Of a stretch of DNA of 60,106 nucleotides, positions 33,765-42,998 are shown one piece after another. A program made the translations under genes and the position numbers. Position 1 is the stretch's first letter; the number at the start of each line of letters is the position of its first letter. Source of the stretch: Roseomonas sp. (lineage in GTDB: Bacteria > Pseudomonadota > Alphaproteobacteria > Acetobacterales > Acetobacteraceae); contig JADCFN010000010.1 of assembly GCA_020249505.1 (NCBI GenBank), positions 1 through 60,106 on the forward strand, given 5' to 3'. The notes under the pieces are model-generated. The model saw only the letters and a list, made by a program, of their open reading frames with translations. It did no database searches and had not been told where the DNA came from.

Positions 33765-34285
33765 AGCGCCAAGGCCCCGATAATGGCGCCAGCGCCCAGT
33801 ACCCAAAGCGGGCTGAAATCCGTTCTCCAGACGAAAAACGCCGAACAGATGGTCAGCAACACAGTCACCCAGCTTTCAGCCGAACCCTGCGCCAGGATTA
33901 AGCCCGATGCGGCAATCAGCCCGACCGCAATCGGCACCAGGCCACGTTCAATGATGCGAAGCCAAGGCCGGCCCAGCAACCGCGCGCGCAGGCGCGAAAA
34001 GCCAAAGGCAATCAGGCTGGTCGGCACGGTCATGGCGGCCGACGCCGTCAGCATCCCAAGAATACCCCCGACATGCCAACCGAATAACCCCACCACCAGC
34101 ACATTCGGGCCAGGTGCTGCTTGGGCAAGCGCGAAGCGCCGCGCGAAATCTGCATCACTCATCCAGCCATGCACATCCACAACCAGCCTGTGCATCTCCG
34201 GCAGCACGGCAATCCCGCCACCGACCGAGACTAGCGAAATGGCCCCAAACCCAAGCAGCAATTGCCAGAAGATGGTCGCGGTCAT
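33761..34285 (-). CDS. Chromate transporter, second half-size subunit (ChrA family)
   Basis: This 174-residue membrane protein is one CHR domain. From the ATG at 34285 it reads MTATIFWQLLLGFGAISLVSVGGG, with the CHR motif AQAAPGPNVLVVG and about five hydrophobic segments. Long ChrA proteins contain two such domains; here they are separate genes, the short-chain arrangement whose subunits act as a pair. It exports chromate, or possibly other oxyanions such as sulfate analogues, from the cytoplasm. It overlaps the first subunit stop (ATGA) and the following flavoprotein start (GTGA). Confidence 0.9.
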   Translation of the reverse strand: MTATIFWQLLLGFGAISLVSVGGGIAVLPEMHRLVVDVHGWMSDADFARRFALAQAAPGPNVLVVGLFGWHVGGILGMLTASAAMTVPTSLIAFGFSRLRARLLGRPWLRIIERGLVPIAVGLIAASGLILAQGSAESWVTVLLTICSAFFVWRTDFSPLWVLGAGAIIGALAL

Positions 34286-34836
34286 TTGCCGCGCGCCCCA
34301 TACCAGGATGCCAGAATGCCAAAGGGGGCGAGGCCCAGCACCACCATGGGCAGCGGCACGCGAAAGAAGCCTGCCGCCGCCAGCGCACAAACCCCAACCG
34401 CCAATAGCCCCAAGGTTGGCTTCAGCTTCTGCGCCATCTTGACCGCGGTGCCGAGCACCATGCCCGCCGCCGCCGCCGCAACGCCAGCGAGCACCGCCTT
34501 CACCAAGGGCACCTCGCCATAGGAATCATAGAGCACCGCAAGCCCCATCAGGATAATGAGCGGCCCGCCAAACATGGAACAGGAAGCCAGCAGCGCCCCC
34601 ACCGCGCCATGAAAGCGATCCCCCACCATGATTGCGGCATTCAGCGCATTGGGCCCCGGCAGCACCTGCCCAAGCCCTAGCGTTTCGGCATATTCCTGTT
34701 CCGTCAGCCAGCGCTTTTCTTCAACCAGCACGCGCCGCGCCCAGGCATTGATGCCGCCAAAGCCGATCAGGCCGATCTTGCCATAGGTAAGAAACAGGTC
34801 GGCGCGGCTCGGCGACGGGGCAGGAGAATCATCCAT
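34282..34836 (-). CDS. Chromate transporter, first half-size subunit (ChrA family)
   Basis: This 184-residue CHR-domain membrane protein contains FLTYGKIGLIGFGGINAWARR, the family start motif, and LGLGQVLPGPNALNAAIMVG. It pairs with the second subunit encoded immediately after with an ATGA overlap; together they are a split ChrA transporter. The ATG at 34836 begins MDDSPAPSPSRADL, a short cytoplasmic leader. No chrB-type regulator is visible, so induction by chromate cannot be inferred. Confidence 0.9.
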   Translation of the reverse strand: MDDSPAPSPSRADLFLTYGKIGLIGFGGINAWARRVLVEEKRWLTEQEYAETLGLGQVLPGPNALNAAIMVGDRFHGAVGALLASCSMFGGPLIILMGLAVLYDSYGEVPLVKAVLAGVAAAAAGMVLGTAVKMAQKLKPTLGLLAVGVCALAAAGFFRVPLPMVVLGLAPFGILASWYGARGK

Positions 34837-34888
34837 ATCCGCAGAGGAACCCGTAGCGCGGTTAGGATCAATCCCCTGCGGCCCTTTT

Positions 34889-36268
34889 TCAGCCCGCGTT
34901 GGCCGTTGGCGGCACGCCCGCTTCGGTTAAGGCGGTCTGCTGGCGTTCCGCGACGTTCGCCACATCGAAATCAGCGACCAATTCCTGGAATAGTTGATGC
35001 CAATTGAGCTTCGCGTTCAGCCGCAGGAATACCGCGCCAAGCCCAATCGCCGCGCGATCCATGAGCGGGAATTCGCGCGGGATGCGCACGCCGCCCGTAC
35101 GCTTCAACCCAGCATGCACTTCTTCCGCAATGCGCCGCCCATATTGCGGGTCATCACTTTCCTGAATGGGCCGCACGCGGTCTTCCAACAGCGGTTCATA
35201 CAGGAAACGCGCCCAAAGGTTCAGCACTTCCATCGTCTCGCGCTTCAAATCCTTGAAGCCCCAGATGCGATAGGCTTCCGCCGCCTTGTCGAAATCCCCA
35301 TCGCGCACAGCTTCATAAAGCATGATCACACCGCCCACGAAGCGCGGTTCAAAAATCCGCACCGCGCCGAAATCAAGCAGATTGATGCCGAAGCCATCAT
35401 TATCCGGCAGGTCAGAGCGTACCTGATAATTGCCGAGATGCGGGTCGCCATGGATCACACCATAGCGATAAAACGGCACATACCAGGCGCGGAACAGGGC
35501 GCGGGCATAGGCAGCGCGTTCCTCTTCGGGCGGGTCTTCGTCAATGCGTGCCTGAATGGCGCGGCCATCCAGCCATGACATGGTCAGCAAGCGCTTGGTG
35601 CAAAAGGCTTCCACCGGCACGGGCACGCGCACGCCCGGCACATCACGCAGCATGATGCCATAAAGCCGCTGCTGCGATGCTTCGCGCAGGTAATCCAATT
35701 CTTCGCGCAGGCGTTCGGAAAGCTCGACATAGGCTTCCTCATTTTCAAGCGCGCTATCCATGCGGCGATAAAGGCTCATGGCGATTTTGAGTTGCCTGAG
35801 GTCAGCCTCCACCACGCTCGCCATATCGGGGTATTGCAGCTTGCAGGCGACGCGCTGGCCATCGGGCAGCACGGCGCGATGCACCTGGCCGAGGGACGCC
35901 GCGGCGGCAGCCTCACGCTCGAAGGTTTTGAATTTGCTCTCCCAGGCCGGTCCCAATTCGCTCATCATGCGCCGGCGCACAAAGGGCCAGCCCATGGGCG
36001 GCGCATTGGCCTGAAGGGTCGCCAATTCCTTGGCGATTTCCGGCGGCAGCGCATCCGGCACGGTGGAGAGGAATTGCGCGATCTTCATCATGGGCCCCTT
36101 GAGGGAACCCAACACCGCCTTCAAATCCTCGGCATGTTTTTCGTCTGATTTCAGGCCGAATAGCTTATGGCCGGCAACGCGCGCCGCCATGCCGGTGACG
36201 GCGCCAGAAGTGCGCACCATGCGGCGCACCTCGCCAAATATCGAATGCGCTTCCCGATCTTCAGCCAT
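34889..36268 (-). CDS. ABC1/AarF/UbiB-family atypical kinase
   Basis: This 459-residue protein from the ATG at 36268 overlaps the pepF stop by eight bases. The ABC1 family includes UbiB and COQ8, ATPases or kinases that support ubiquinone synthesis. Signature elements are a KxGQ-like MKIAQFLST with alanine in place of glycine, the alanine-rich loop AAAAASLGQVHRA, the catalytic HGDPHLGN and the metal-binding DFG in LLDFGAVRI. Unlike UbiB it ends without C-terminal membrane helices, so it is probably a soluble paralog. The substrate is unknown. Longer starts to 36301 exist but add no recognisable sequence. Confidence 0.9.
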   Translation of the reverse strand: MAEDREAHSIFGEVRRMVRTSGAVTGMAARVAGHKLFGLKSDEKHAEDLKAVLGSLKGPMMKIAQFLSTVPDALPPEIAKELATLQANAPPMGWPFVRRRMMSELGPAWESKFKTFEREAAAAASLGQVHRAVLPDGQRVACKLQYPDMASVVEADLRQLKIAMSLYRRMDSALENEEAYVELSERLREELDYLREASQQRLYGIMLRDVPGVRVPVPVEAFCTKRLLTMSWLDGRAIQARIDEDPPEEERAAYARALFRAWYVPFYRYGVIHGDPHLGNYQVRSDLPDNDGFGINLLDFGAVRIFEPRFVGGVIMLYEAVRDGDFDKAAEAYRIWGFKDLKRETMEVLNLWARFLYEPLLEDRVRPIQESDDPQYGRRIAEEVHAGLKRTGGVRIPREFPLMDRAAIGLGAVFLRLNAKLNWHQLFQELVADFDVANVAERQQTALTEAGVPPTANAG

Positions 36269-38108
36269 CCGCGCGCTCAATCTCATCAATGAAGCCGGCA
36301 ATCACATCAAGCCCGCGCGTCCAGAATGCCGGGTCCGCGGCATTCAGCCCGAAGGGTGCGAGCAATTCCTTATGCCGCAAGGTGCCGCCGGCGCGCAGCA
36401 TCTCGATATACTTCGCCTCAAAATCCTGCACCCCACCATCGCGATAGACGCCATACAGCGCATTCACCAGACAATCGCCAAAGGCATAAGCATAGACATA
36501 AAAAGGCGTGTGGATGAAATGCGGGATATAGGACCAATACACATTGTAATCCGGCGAGAATTCAAAAGCCGGACCCAGGCTTTCGGTCTGCACCTGCATC
36601 CATAGTTCACCGATCTGTTCTGACGAAAGCTCACCCTTGGCGCGCGCGTCATGCAGCAGGGTTTCGAACCGGTAGAACGCAATCTGGCGCACCACCGTGT
36701 TCAGCATATCTTCAACCTTGGCGGCGAGAAGGCCACGGCGCTTTCTTGGATCGGCTTCAGCATCCAGCACGGCGCGGAAGGTCATCATCTCACCGAAAAC
36801 CGAGGCGGTTTCAGCCAAGGTCAGCGGGGTTGAGGACATCAGATAACCCTGTTCGCCCGCCAGTACCTGATGTACGCCATGGCCCAATTCATGCGCCAGC
36901 GTCATCACATCGCGCGCCTTGCCGTGGTAATTCACCAGCAAATAGGGATGCGCCGAAGGCACGGTCGGATGCGCGAAAGCGCCCGATGCCTTGCCGGGGC
37001 GGAGTGCCGCATCAATCCAGGGCTTGTCGAAGAATTGCCGGCCAATTTCAGCCAAACGCGGGCTGAAGGCGCCATAGGAATCAAGCACTTGGGAGACAGC
37101 CTTGGGCCAGGGGATCAGGCTGTCATCCTGATCAGGCAGCGGCGCATTGCGGTCCCAATGCTGCAATTTCGGCAGGCCAAGCCATTTCGCCTTCATGGCG
37201 TAATAGCGATGCGACAGCCGGGGGAAGCTGGCGGTAACGGCGGAAACCAAGGCCTCCACCACCTCATCTTCCACCATATTGGCGCGGTTGCGCGCGGAAG
37301 CAGGGCGCGGATAGCGCCGCCACTTGTCAATGATTTCCTTGTCTTTGGCGAGCGTATTCGTGATCAGCGTAAACAGCCGACCTTTTTCGGCGAAGGCGGC
37401 GGATACCCCCTTGGCGGCGGCTTCGCGCACCGCGCGATCACCATCGGAAAGCTTGTTCAGCGCGTCAGACACCGTCAGGTTTTCCGTGCCACTCGGCAGC
37501 GGGACGGCAACCTTCATGGTCGCGATGGTTTCATCAAACAGTCGGTTCCAGGCGGCGCGGCCCGTCACTTCCTTCTCATGCAGCAGCTTTTCTGCCTCAT
37601 CGGAAAGCTGATGCGGGCGGAAAACGCGCAAATCGCGCAGCCAGGGGCGAAACCGCGCCAGCGCGGCAGAATCGGCGCATTTGCGATCCAGCACCGCATC
37701 TTCCAGCCGGTTCAGTTCCAGCGTGAAGAAGATCAGATGGCTGCTGATCGTGGTCGCGCGTTCCTGCATGGTTTGATAGAAGCGCCCATTCGCCGGGTCT
37801 TCGGCATCGCCGCTGAAGACCAGCTGCGCATAAGACATGACGCGGCCGAGCACTTCTTCAATCGCCTCATATTCGGCAATCGCCGCCGCCAGGTCATTGC
37901 CTGAAATGGCAGTCAGCTTGCCGGAAAGCCTGGCAGAAAAGGCCCGCGCCTTGGCCTCGGCGCCGTCAAGGTCGCGCGTGAGCGCCGGGTCATCCGGCGC
38001 CTTATACAGGTCCGAAAGGTCCCAGACGGGGAGGTTGGCGGCGGCAGCACCGCCATCAAGCGGGGCGCGGAGCGGGGTGGGGATGTTGTTTCTTGTCACC
38101 CCTCTCAT
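36261..38108 (-). CDS. pepF: M3-family oligoendopeptidase F
   Basis: This cytoplasmic zinc metallopeptidase hydrolyses short peptides. From the ATG at 38108 it has 615 residues; no good ribosome-binding site supports any start, and TTG at 38141 or a GTG nine bases downstream are alternatives. The zinc motif HELGH places H406, E407 and H410 in MTLAHELGHGVHQ, and a downstream E in TLAETASVFGEM completes the site. AFAHPTVPSAHPYLLVNYHGK and VYWSYIPHFIHTPFYVYAY are typical of the PepF branch. The stop overlaps the ABC1-kinase start. It is divergent from the acyl-CoA ligase gene. Confidence 0.93.
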   Translation of the reverse strand: MRGVTRNNIPTPLRAPLDGGAAAANLPVWDLSDLYKAPDDPALTRDLDGAEAKARAFSARLSGKLTAISGNDLAAAIAEYEAIEEVLGRVMSYAQLVFSGDAEDPANGRFYQTMQERATTISSHLIFFTLELNRLEDAVLDRKCADSAALARFRPWLRDLRVFRPHQLSDEAEKLLHEKEVTGRAAWNRLFDETIATMKVAVPLPSGTENLTVSDALNKLSDGDRAVREAAAKGVSAAFAEKGRLFTLITNTLAKDKEIIDKWRRYPRPASARNRANMVEDEVVEALVSAVTASFPRLSHRYYAMKAKWLGLPKLQHWDRNAPLPDQDDSLIPWPKAVSQVLDSYGAFSPRLAEIGRQFFDKPWIDAALRPGKASGAFAHPTVPSAHPYLLVNYHGKARDVMTLAHELGHGVHQVLAGEQGYLMSSTPLTLAETASVFGEMMTFRAVLDAEADPRKRRGLLAAKVEDMLNTVVRQIAFYRFETLLHDARAKGELSSEQIGELWMQVQTESLGPAFEFSPDYNVYWSYIPHFIHTPFYVYAYAFGDCLVNALYGVYRDGGVQDFEAKYIEMLRAGGTLRHKELLAPFGLNAADPAFWTRGLDVIAGFIDEIERADG

Positions 38109-38160
38109 ATAGACCGAAGCGGCGCGCGGCCAAGCGCCCAAGCTGGAGAAGGGGAGGCGA

Positions 38161-39885
38161 ATGCCCTACACGGATCAAGGATGGCCCAATCTGCCGGCCA
38201 TGATGCTGGGACGGGCGCGGGAATGGCCGGCCAAGCCGCTGTTTCGCTTCTGGCGCGACAAGGCGTGGCAGAGCCTGACTTGGGCGGAATTTGCGGGCCA
38301 GGTCGCGGCGCTGGCAGCGTTTCTGCGGACGCATGGCGTCGCGCCGGGGGACCGCGTGCTGCTGGTTTCCGAAAACCGGCCTGAATTCCCCATTGCCGAT
38401 ACGGCGATCATGGCCATCGGCGCCATGACCGTGCCGACCTATGTCACCAATCTGCCGAGCGATCACGCCCATATTCTGCGCGATTCCGGGGCGCGCTTTG
38501 CCATTGTCTCCACCGCCGCGCTTGCCGCCCGCGTGCTGGAAGGCGCTGCCTTGGCGCATGGGTTGGATGGCTTGCTCTGCTGCGAAACCCCGCCCGAGGC
38601 GCCAGGGCTTGCGCGCCATTTCTGGGGTGATGCGCTGGCCACCCCCGCCGATCCCGTGGCGCTCGAAGCCGAGACGCATCAGATCGCCTCAGAAGCCCTG
38701 GCTTGCCTGATCTATACTTCCGGCACCGGCGGTGCGCCCAAGGGGGTGATGCTGCCGCATCGCGCCTTGCTCGCCAATCGGCATGGGGTGCTGCCGCTGG
38801 CGGAAAAGCTGGAATTAGATGGGAAGCCTTACCTTTCCTTCCTGCCGCTATCGCATAGCTATGAACACACCGTGGGCGGTTTCCTGCTGCCATCTTATGG
38901 CATGGAGGTGGTTTGTTCGCGCGGCGCGGATCGGCTGGTGCAGGAAATGGCCGAGATCCGCCCTGCTATCATGACAGCGGTGCCGCGGCTGTTTGAAGTG
39001 CTGCGCGCGCGCCTGCTGGCGGCGCTTGAGAAGGAAAAGCCCATCAAGCGCAAGCTGTTTGATCGCGCCTTGCTGCGCGGGCAGCAGCGCATGGCGGGTG
39101 CCTCGCTCGGCGTGATCGGCGGCATTGAAGATGCGCTCCTGGAAAAACTGGTGCGTGAAAAGGTGCGTACGCGTTTTGGTGGTGCGCTGCGCGCCTTGGT
39201 TTCCGGCGGCGCGCGGCTTGATCCTGACCTGGCGGCGTTTTTCATCGCGCTCGGCCTGCCGGTGTTGCAAGGCTATGGGCAGACCGAAGCCGGCCCGGTC
39301 GTGAGTGTGAACCTGCCCTGGGCCAATCGGCATGACAGTGTTGGCATGCCGCTGGAAGGTGTTGAATGCCGCATCGCCGCCGATGGTGAAATCCTGATCA
39401 AGGGTGATCTGGTCATGACCGGCTATTGGGGTAATGCGGAAGCGACTGCCACCACCCTGAAGCCCGAAGGCGAAGACCCGCGCCCTTGGCTGCATACCGG
39501 CGATATCGGCGCGCTGCGCGACGGGTTCCTCTACATCACCGACCGCAAGCGCGATTTCATCAAGCTCCTGGGTGGCGACATGATCAGCCCTGCCAAGATC
39601 GAAGGCCAATTGATGGCGGAACCCGAAATCCAGCAGGCGCTTGTCGCTGGTGAGGGCAAGCCCGGCCTTGTCGCGCTGATTGTCCCGGCCGAGGGCCAGG
39701 AAGCGGGCGTTGCGGCTGCCGTTGCGCGCGTGAATGCCCGGCTTGCCGTGATTGAACGCATGCGCCGCCATGCGGTGACAGCGCCGTTCACGATTGAAAA
39801 CGGTTTGCTGACACCGACCATGAAGCTGAAGCGCCGCGCTGCCATTGAACAACGCGCGGCGGAGATTGAGAAGCTTTGGGAATAG
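38161..39885 (+). CDS. Long-chain acyl-CoA synthetase (AMP-forming, FadD-like)
   Basis: This 574-residue adenylate-forming enzyme activates fatty acids to acyl-CoA. The phosphate loop YTSGTGGAPKGV is at 185-196. It is followed by GYGQTEAGPVVS (motif II) and HTGDIGALRDGFLYITDRKRD (hinge region). The C-terminal TMKLKRR supplies the catalytic lysine region. The moderate length and DRKRDFIKLLGGDMISP favour long-chain or medium-chain acyl substrates over acetate. The ATG at 38161 has a strong GGGGAGG site. It converges with the CoA-transferase gene seven bases beyond its stop. Confidence 0.93.
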   Translation: MPYTDQGWPNLPAMMLGRAREWPAKPLFRFWRDKAWQSLTWAEFAGQVAALAAFLRTHGVAPGDRVLLVSENRPEFPIADTAIMAIGAMTVPTYVTNLPSDHAHILRDSGARFAIVSTAALAARVLEGAALAHGLDGLLCCETPPEAPGLARHFWGDALATPADPVALEAETHQIASEALACLIYTSGTGGAPKGVMLPHRALLANRHGVLPLAEKLELDGKPYLSFLPLSHSYEHTVGGFLLPSYGMEVVCSRGADRLVQEMAEIRPAIMTAVPRLFEVLRARLLAALEKEKPIKRKLFDRALLRGQQRMAGASLGVIGGIEDALLEKLVREKVRTRFGGALRALVSGGARLDPDLAAFFIALGLPVLQGYGQTEAGPVVSVNLPWANRHDSVGMPLEGVECRIAADGEILIKGDLVMTGYWGNAEATATTLKPEGEDPRPWLHTGDIGALRDGFLYITDRKRDFIKLLGGDMISPAKIEGQLMAEPEIQQALVAGEGKPGLVALIVPAEGQEAGVAAAVARVNARLAVIERMRRHAVTAPFTIENGLLTPTMKLKRRAAIEQRAAEIEKLWE

Positions 39886-39891
39886 CGCGCC

Positions 39892-41034
39892 TTATCGTGG
39901 CGCCCAGCGCAAACCGGCGCGGATATCGTCACTATCCTCACCCGCCGCAGGCACGCCGCGTGCCGGTTGCGGGCGCTCACCGTCAAAGCTGATCGGCAGG
40001 CCAATGGCGCGCACCGGCAGGCCAGGCACCGGGGCAACAATGCCGAGCGCTTCCACCTGCCGATCCACCGCGATTTCGCGCATGGTATTGATCGGCCCGC
40101 AGGGAATGCCGGTGGCTTCCAATAGCGGCAGCCATTCTTCGGCCGGGTGCGCGCGAAAGGCCGGTTCCATCACCGCCATCAGCGCGGGTTTGTTCGCAAC
40201 GCGTAGCCGATTGCTGGCAAAGCGCTCATCGCTACCCAGTTCAGGCAACCCCATGGCATCGCATAGTTTGCGAAACAGCCTGTCATTGGCCGCCGCCACC
40301 ATCACCGGCGCGGTTGCGGTTTCAAAAGATTGGAACACCACCGTATTTGGATTGCCCGAAAGATTGCGCGGCGGTGGCCGGCCCGAGACCGTGAAGCCCG
40401 CGAAATGCGGCCCCATCCAGCCAAGCGCCGTTTCCAGCAGCGATGTATCAACCACGCCGCCCTTGCCCGTGCTATGGCGCCGTTCAATCGCGGCCAAAAT
40501 GCCAATCACCGCCCACATACCGGTGCCGAGATCAAGGATTTGCACGCCACTCCGCGTGGGCGGCCCGCCTTCCGCGCCATTCATCATCATGAGGCCCGAA
40601 TAGCCTTGCAGGATCGGCTCATAGCCCGGGTGCAGCGCCTTCGGCCCCACTGCGCCAAAGGCGCCGAGTGAGGCATAGATCAGCCGTGGAAAACGTGCGG
40701 TCAGCGCCGCACCACCCAGGCCCAAATCCTCCAGCGCGCCAGGGCGCATGTTTTGCACAACCACATCCGCTTCGCCCACCAATTCCATCAGCAAAGCGCG
40801 ATCGGCATCATTGCGGAGATCAAGGCTGAGCGATCTTTTGCCGCGATTGACAGCGATGAAGGTGGTGGCGGTGCCTTCATGCATCGGTGGCCCCCAGCCG
40901 CGTGCATCATCGCCACCTTCGGGGCGTTCCAGCTTGATCACCTCGGCCCCCAGCATGGCGAGGATCTGGCCCGCGAAAGGCCCCGCCAGATTCTGCGCGA
41001 TTTCAACAACCCGGATACCGGCCAAAGGTGACAT
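39892..41034 (-). CDS. CaiB/BaiF (family III) CoA-transferase
   Basis: This 380-residue enzyme moves CoA between carboxylic acids. The catalytic aspartate is D168 in VQILDLGTGMW, aligning with Asp169 of formyl-CoA transferase. The start GIRVVEIAQNLAGPFAGQILAMLGAEVIKLE and the NRGKRSLSLDLR segment are diagnostic of the family. Substrates in this family range from oxalate and carnitine to bile and aromatic acids, and the sequence does not say which. The ATG at 41034 follows GAGGAAG. Convergence with the acyl-CoA ligase gives no operon clue. Confidence 0.93.
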   Translation of the reverse strand: MSPLAGIRVVEIAQNLAGPFAGQILAMLGAEVIKLERPEGGDDARGWGPPMHEGTATTFIAVNRGKRSLSLDLRNDADRALLMELVGEADVVVQNMRPGALEDLGLGGAALTARFPRLIYASLGAFGAVGPKALHPGYEPILQGYSGLMMMNGAEGGPPTRSGVQILDLGTGMWAVIGILAAIERRHSTGKGGVVDTSLLETALGWMGPHFAGFTVSGRPPPRNLSGNPNTVVFQSFETATAPVMVAAANDRLFRKLCDAMGLPELGSDERFASNRLRVANKPALMAVMEPAFRAHPAEEWLPLLEATGIPCGPINTMREIAVDRQVEALGIVAPVPGLPVRAIGLPISFDGERPQPARGVPAAGEDSDDIRAGLRWAPR

Positions 41035-41405
41035 GCGAGCTTCCTCAACCCGCCCTAACCATGACGCGCCAGCAGTTAGGGAGCAAGCTTCGGATGAGCG
41101 TTGCCATTCGCTGTTGCACCGACGCAGTATCGCACGGAAGGGAAAGAACCACCGGATAGCGGGCTATTGCGCCTCCGGCGCGTCTTGGTAAGCCTTGTCG
41201 CCGTACCAGCGAGGCATCTTTGGCCGCGCCACTTTGGGAACAAATACGCGGCATTTCAGCCCCATGCCAGGTTTCGGACGCGCCGGCGGTTGCATAAGGG
41301 CCGTGCCGACGCTGCCCCGCACGCCCAAGATCGTAATGGCGCCCGAAAGGGGCAGGCTGGCCCAACCAGTCCGGCATGGTTTCAGCGCAACGCCCAAGAT
41401 CCTAT
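41035..41405. other. Intergenic region, possible very small gene on the minus strand
   Basis: These 371 bases separate the CoA-transferase start from the DUF3047 gene. On the minus strand 41164-41295 could encode 43 residues (MQPPARPKPGMGLK, later VFVPKVARPKMPRWYG), but there is no ribosome-binding site and I do not recognise it. Promoters for both flanking genes are expected here. No hairpin or insertion sequence was seen. Confidence 0.3.
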
Positions 41406-42107
41406 ATGCTCCTCATGTCGTCCCTTGCCCGCGCCCTGTTGGTATTATTCCTCGCTCCCTTACTGGGCGCGCCGGCGGAGCGCTTGCCAACGCCAGACCC
41501 CTTGCGCGCCGCTGGCTGGCAGAAGGGCGGCTGGCCAGGCATCAAGCCCGCGACCTTCGAGGCCTTATCCGATGGTAGCTTGCGCATTACCGGCCTTGGG
41601 CAGGGCAGTTTCGTCTGGCGGAGCGTCACCCGGGCCGATTCCTGCCTTTATTGGCGCTGGAGAGTGGATCACGGGCCGCCGCCAACACCCCTGGATCGCA
41701 AAGGCGGCGATGATCGGGCCATTGCGCTCACTGTTGGTTTTGATGGCTGGCCACCGGATGCCGGTTTTTTTCAAAAGGCACAGCACACCATGGCGCAGAC
41801 CATGGCTGGGGATCACCGCCTACCGCGCAGTATGCTTGTCTATGTCTGGGGCGGCACGGGTCATGAACCGCGCCCCTTTCCAAACCCTTATGTGGCGGGC
41901 CTTGGCAAGGTCCATGTCTTGCGCGCTGCGACAGCCCCACGCCAGCAATGGTTTGACGAAAAGACTGACCTCGGGCGGGATTGGCGCGCGGCCTTCAAGG
42001 GGGCAAGCGTTCCGCCGGTGCTGGAAATCATGATCGGCACCGATGTGGATGACACGAATTCCCGCCTGGATGCGCGGATAGAACGCATCCGCTTTGCGCC
42101 CTGTTGA
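41406..42107 (+). CDS. DUF3047-family exported protein
   Basis: This protein has about 233 residues from the ATG at 41406 (another ATG is at 41415). A signal peptide, MSSLARALLVLFLAPLLGAPA, is followed by a beta-sandwich-like domain. The features WRWRVDHGPP, GGDDRAIALTVGF, LVYVWGGTG and DVDDTNSRLDARIERIRF are typical of DUF3047, a family of exported proteins of unknown function with a jelly-roll carbohydrate-binding look. It is probably periplasmic. No good ribosome-binding site was seen, so the start is uncertain. Confidence 0.82.
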   Translation: MLLMSSLARALLVLFLAPLLGAPAERLPTPDPLRAAGWQKGGWPGIKPATFEALSDGSLRITGLGQGSFVWRSVTRADSCLYWRWRVDHGPPPTPLDRKGGDDRAIALTVGFDGWPPDAGFFQKAQHTMAQTMAGDHRLPRSMLVYVWGGTGHEPRPFPNPYVAGLGKVHVLRAATAPRQQWFDEKTDLGRDWRAAFKGASVPPVLEIMIGTDVDDTNSRLDARIERIRFAPC

Positions 42108-42188
42108 AATAATGGTGCCGCCATGATCCGGCGCAAAAAAAGCGCGTCATGACAATGGTAAATATCGGCGCGACACTTGGAGATTAAT

Positions 42189-42998
42189 ATGACCGACCCG
42201 CTACCCACCATCTGGAACCCGGATCAGCGCATCGGCGATATGCTGAAGGGCAACCGCGGGCTGGTGGTGGGCGTTGCCAATGCCGATTCAATTGCATTTG
42301 GTGCTGCAGCAAAGCTCCGTGCCTTTGGTGCTGACCTTGCAGTAACCTGGCTGAATGACAAGGCCGAACCCCATGTGCGCCCCTTGGCCGAACAGCTTGG
42401 CGCGGAAATCACCATGAAGCTGGATGTGGAAACGCCCGGCGAAATGGAAGCCGTGTTCGAACGCCTGACGCGCGATTGGGGCAAGCTTGATTTCGTCATC
42501 CATTCCATCGCCTTCGCCCCGCGTGCCGATTTGCATGGCCGTGTGATTGATTGCTCGGCTGAGGGTTTCGCCCAGGCCATGCGCGTTTCCTGCTGGTCCT
42601 TCCTGCGCATGGCGAAGCTCGCGGAACCCATCATGGCGGCGGGCGGTGTGCTGGTGACCATGAGCTATTACGGCGCCGATAAGGTGGTCGCGAATTACAA
42701 CATCATGGGTCCGGTGAAGGCCGCGCTTGAAGCCTCGGTCCGCTATGCGGCGGCGGAACTTGGGCCAAGTGGCATCAGGGTTTTCGCGGTCTCGCCCGGG
42801 CCGCTCCGCACCCGCGCCGCCAGCGGCATTGCGCAATTCGATGAATTGATCGCGGAAGCGAAGGAACGCGCGCCAGCACAGCGGCTTGTGGATATTGCGG
42901 AAGTTGGCCGCGTGGTGGCCTTTCTGGTGAGTGGTGCATCATCTGGCATGACGGGCGACACGATCTATGTGGATGCGGGGCTGCATAATGTCGCCTGA
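42189..42998 (+). CDS. fabI: Enoyl-[acyl-carrier-protein] reductase (NADH)
   Basis: FabI reduces trans-2-enoyl-ACP in the last step of each fatty-acid elongation cycle. The 269-residue protein is an atypical short-chain dehydrogenase. The GNRGLVVGVANADSIAFG segment is the nucleotide loop. The catalytic pair is Y170 and K177 (YNIMGPVK) with Y160 ten residues before, as in E. coli FabI. The N-terminal leader of about 20 residues is somewhat longer than usual. The ATG at 42189 follows TTGGAG. The last 11 bases overlap ackA, giving a fabI-ackA transcript that links lipid and acetate metabolism. Confidence 0.94.
   Translation: MTDPLPTIWNPDQRIGDMLKGNRGLVVGVANADSIAFGAAAKLRAFGADLAVTWLNDKAEPHVRPLAEQLGAEITMKLDVETPGEMEAVFERLTRDWGKLDFVIHSIAFAPRADLHGRVIDCSAEGFAQAMRVSCWSFLRMAKLAEPIMAAGGVLVTMSYYGADKVVANYNIMGPVKAALEASVRYAAAELGPSGIRVFAVSPGPLRTRAASGIAQFDELIAEAKERAPAQRLVDIAEVGRVVAFLVSGASSGMTGDTIYVDAGLHNVA

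Noticed and set aside
41164-41397. 77-codon minus-strand frame in the gap before the DUF3047 gene
   Set aside because: It relies on a TTG start and lacks a ribosome-binding site. Only its last 43 codons look possibly protein-like, so it is noted as a weak possibility within the gap.
42122-42151. Imperfect hairpin (CATGA, GCGC, A7, GCGC, TCATG) between the DUF3047 gene and fabI
   Set aside because: Stem arms are interrupted by unmatched bases and no T-run follows, so it is not a convincing terminator.
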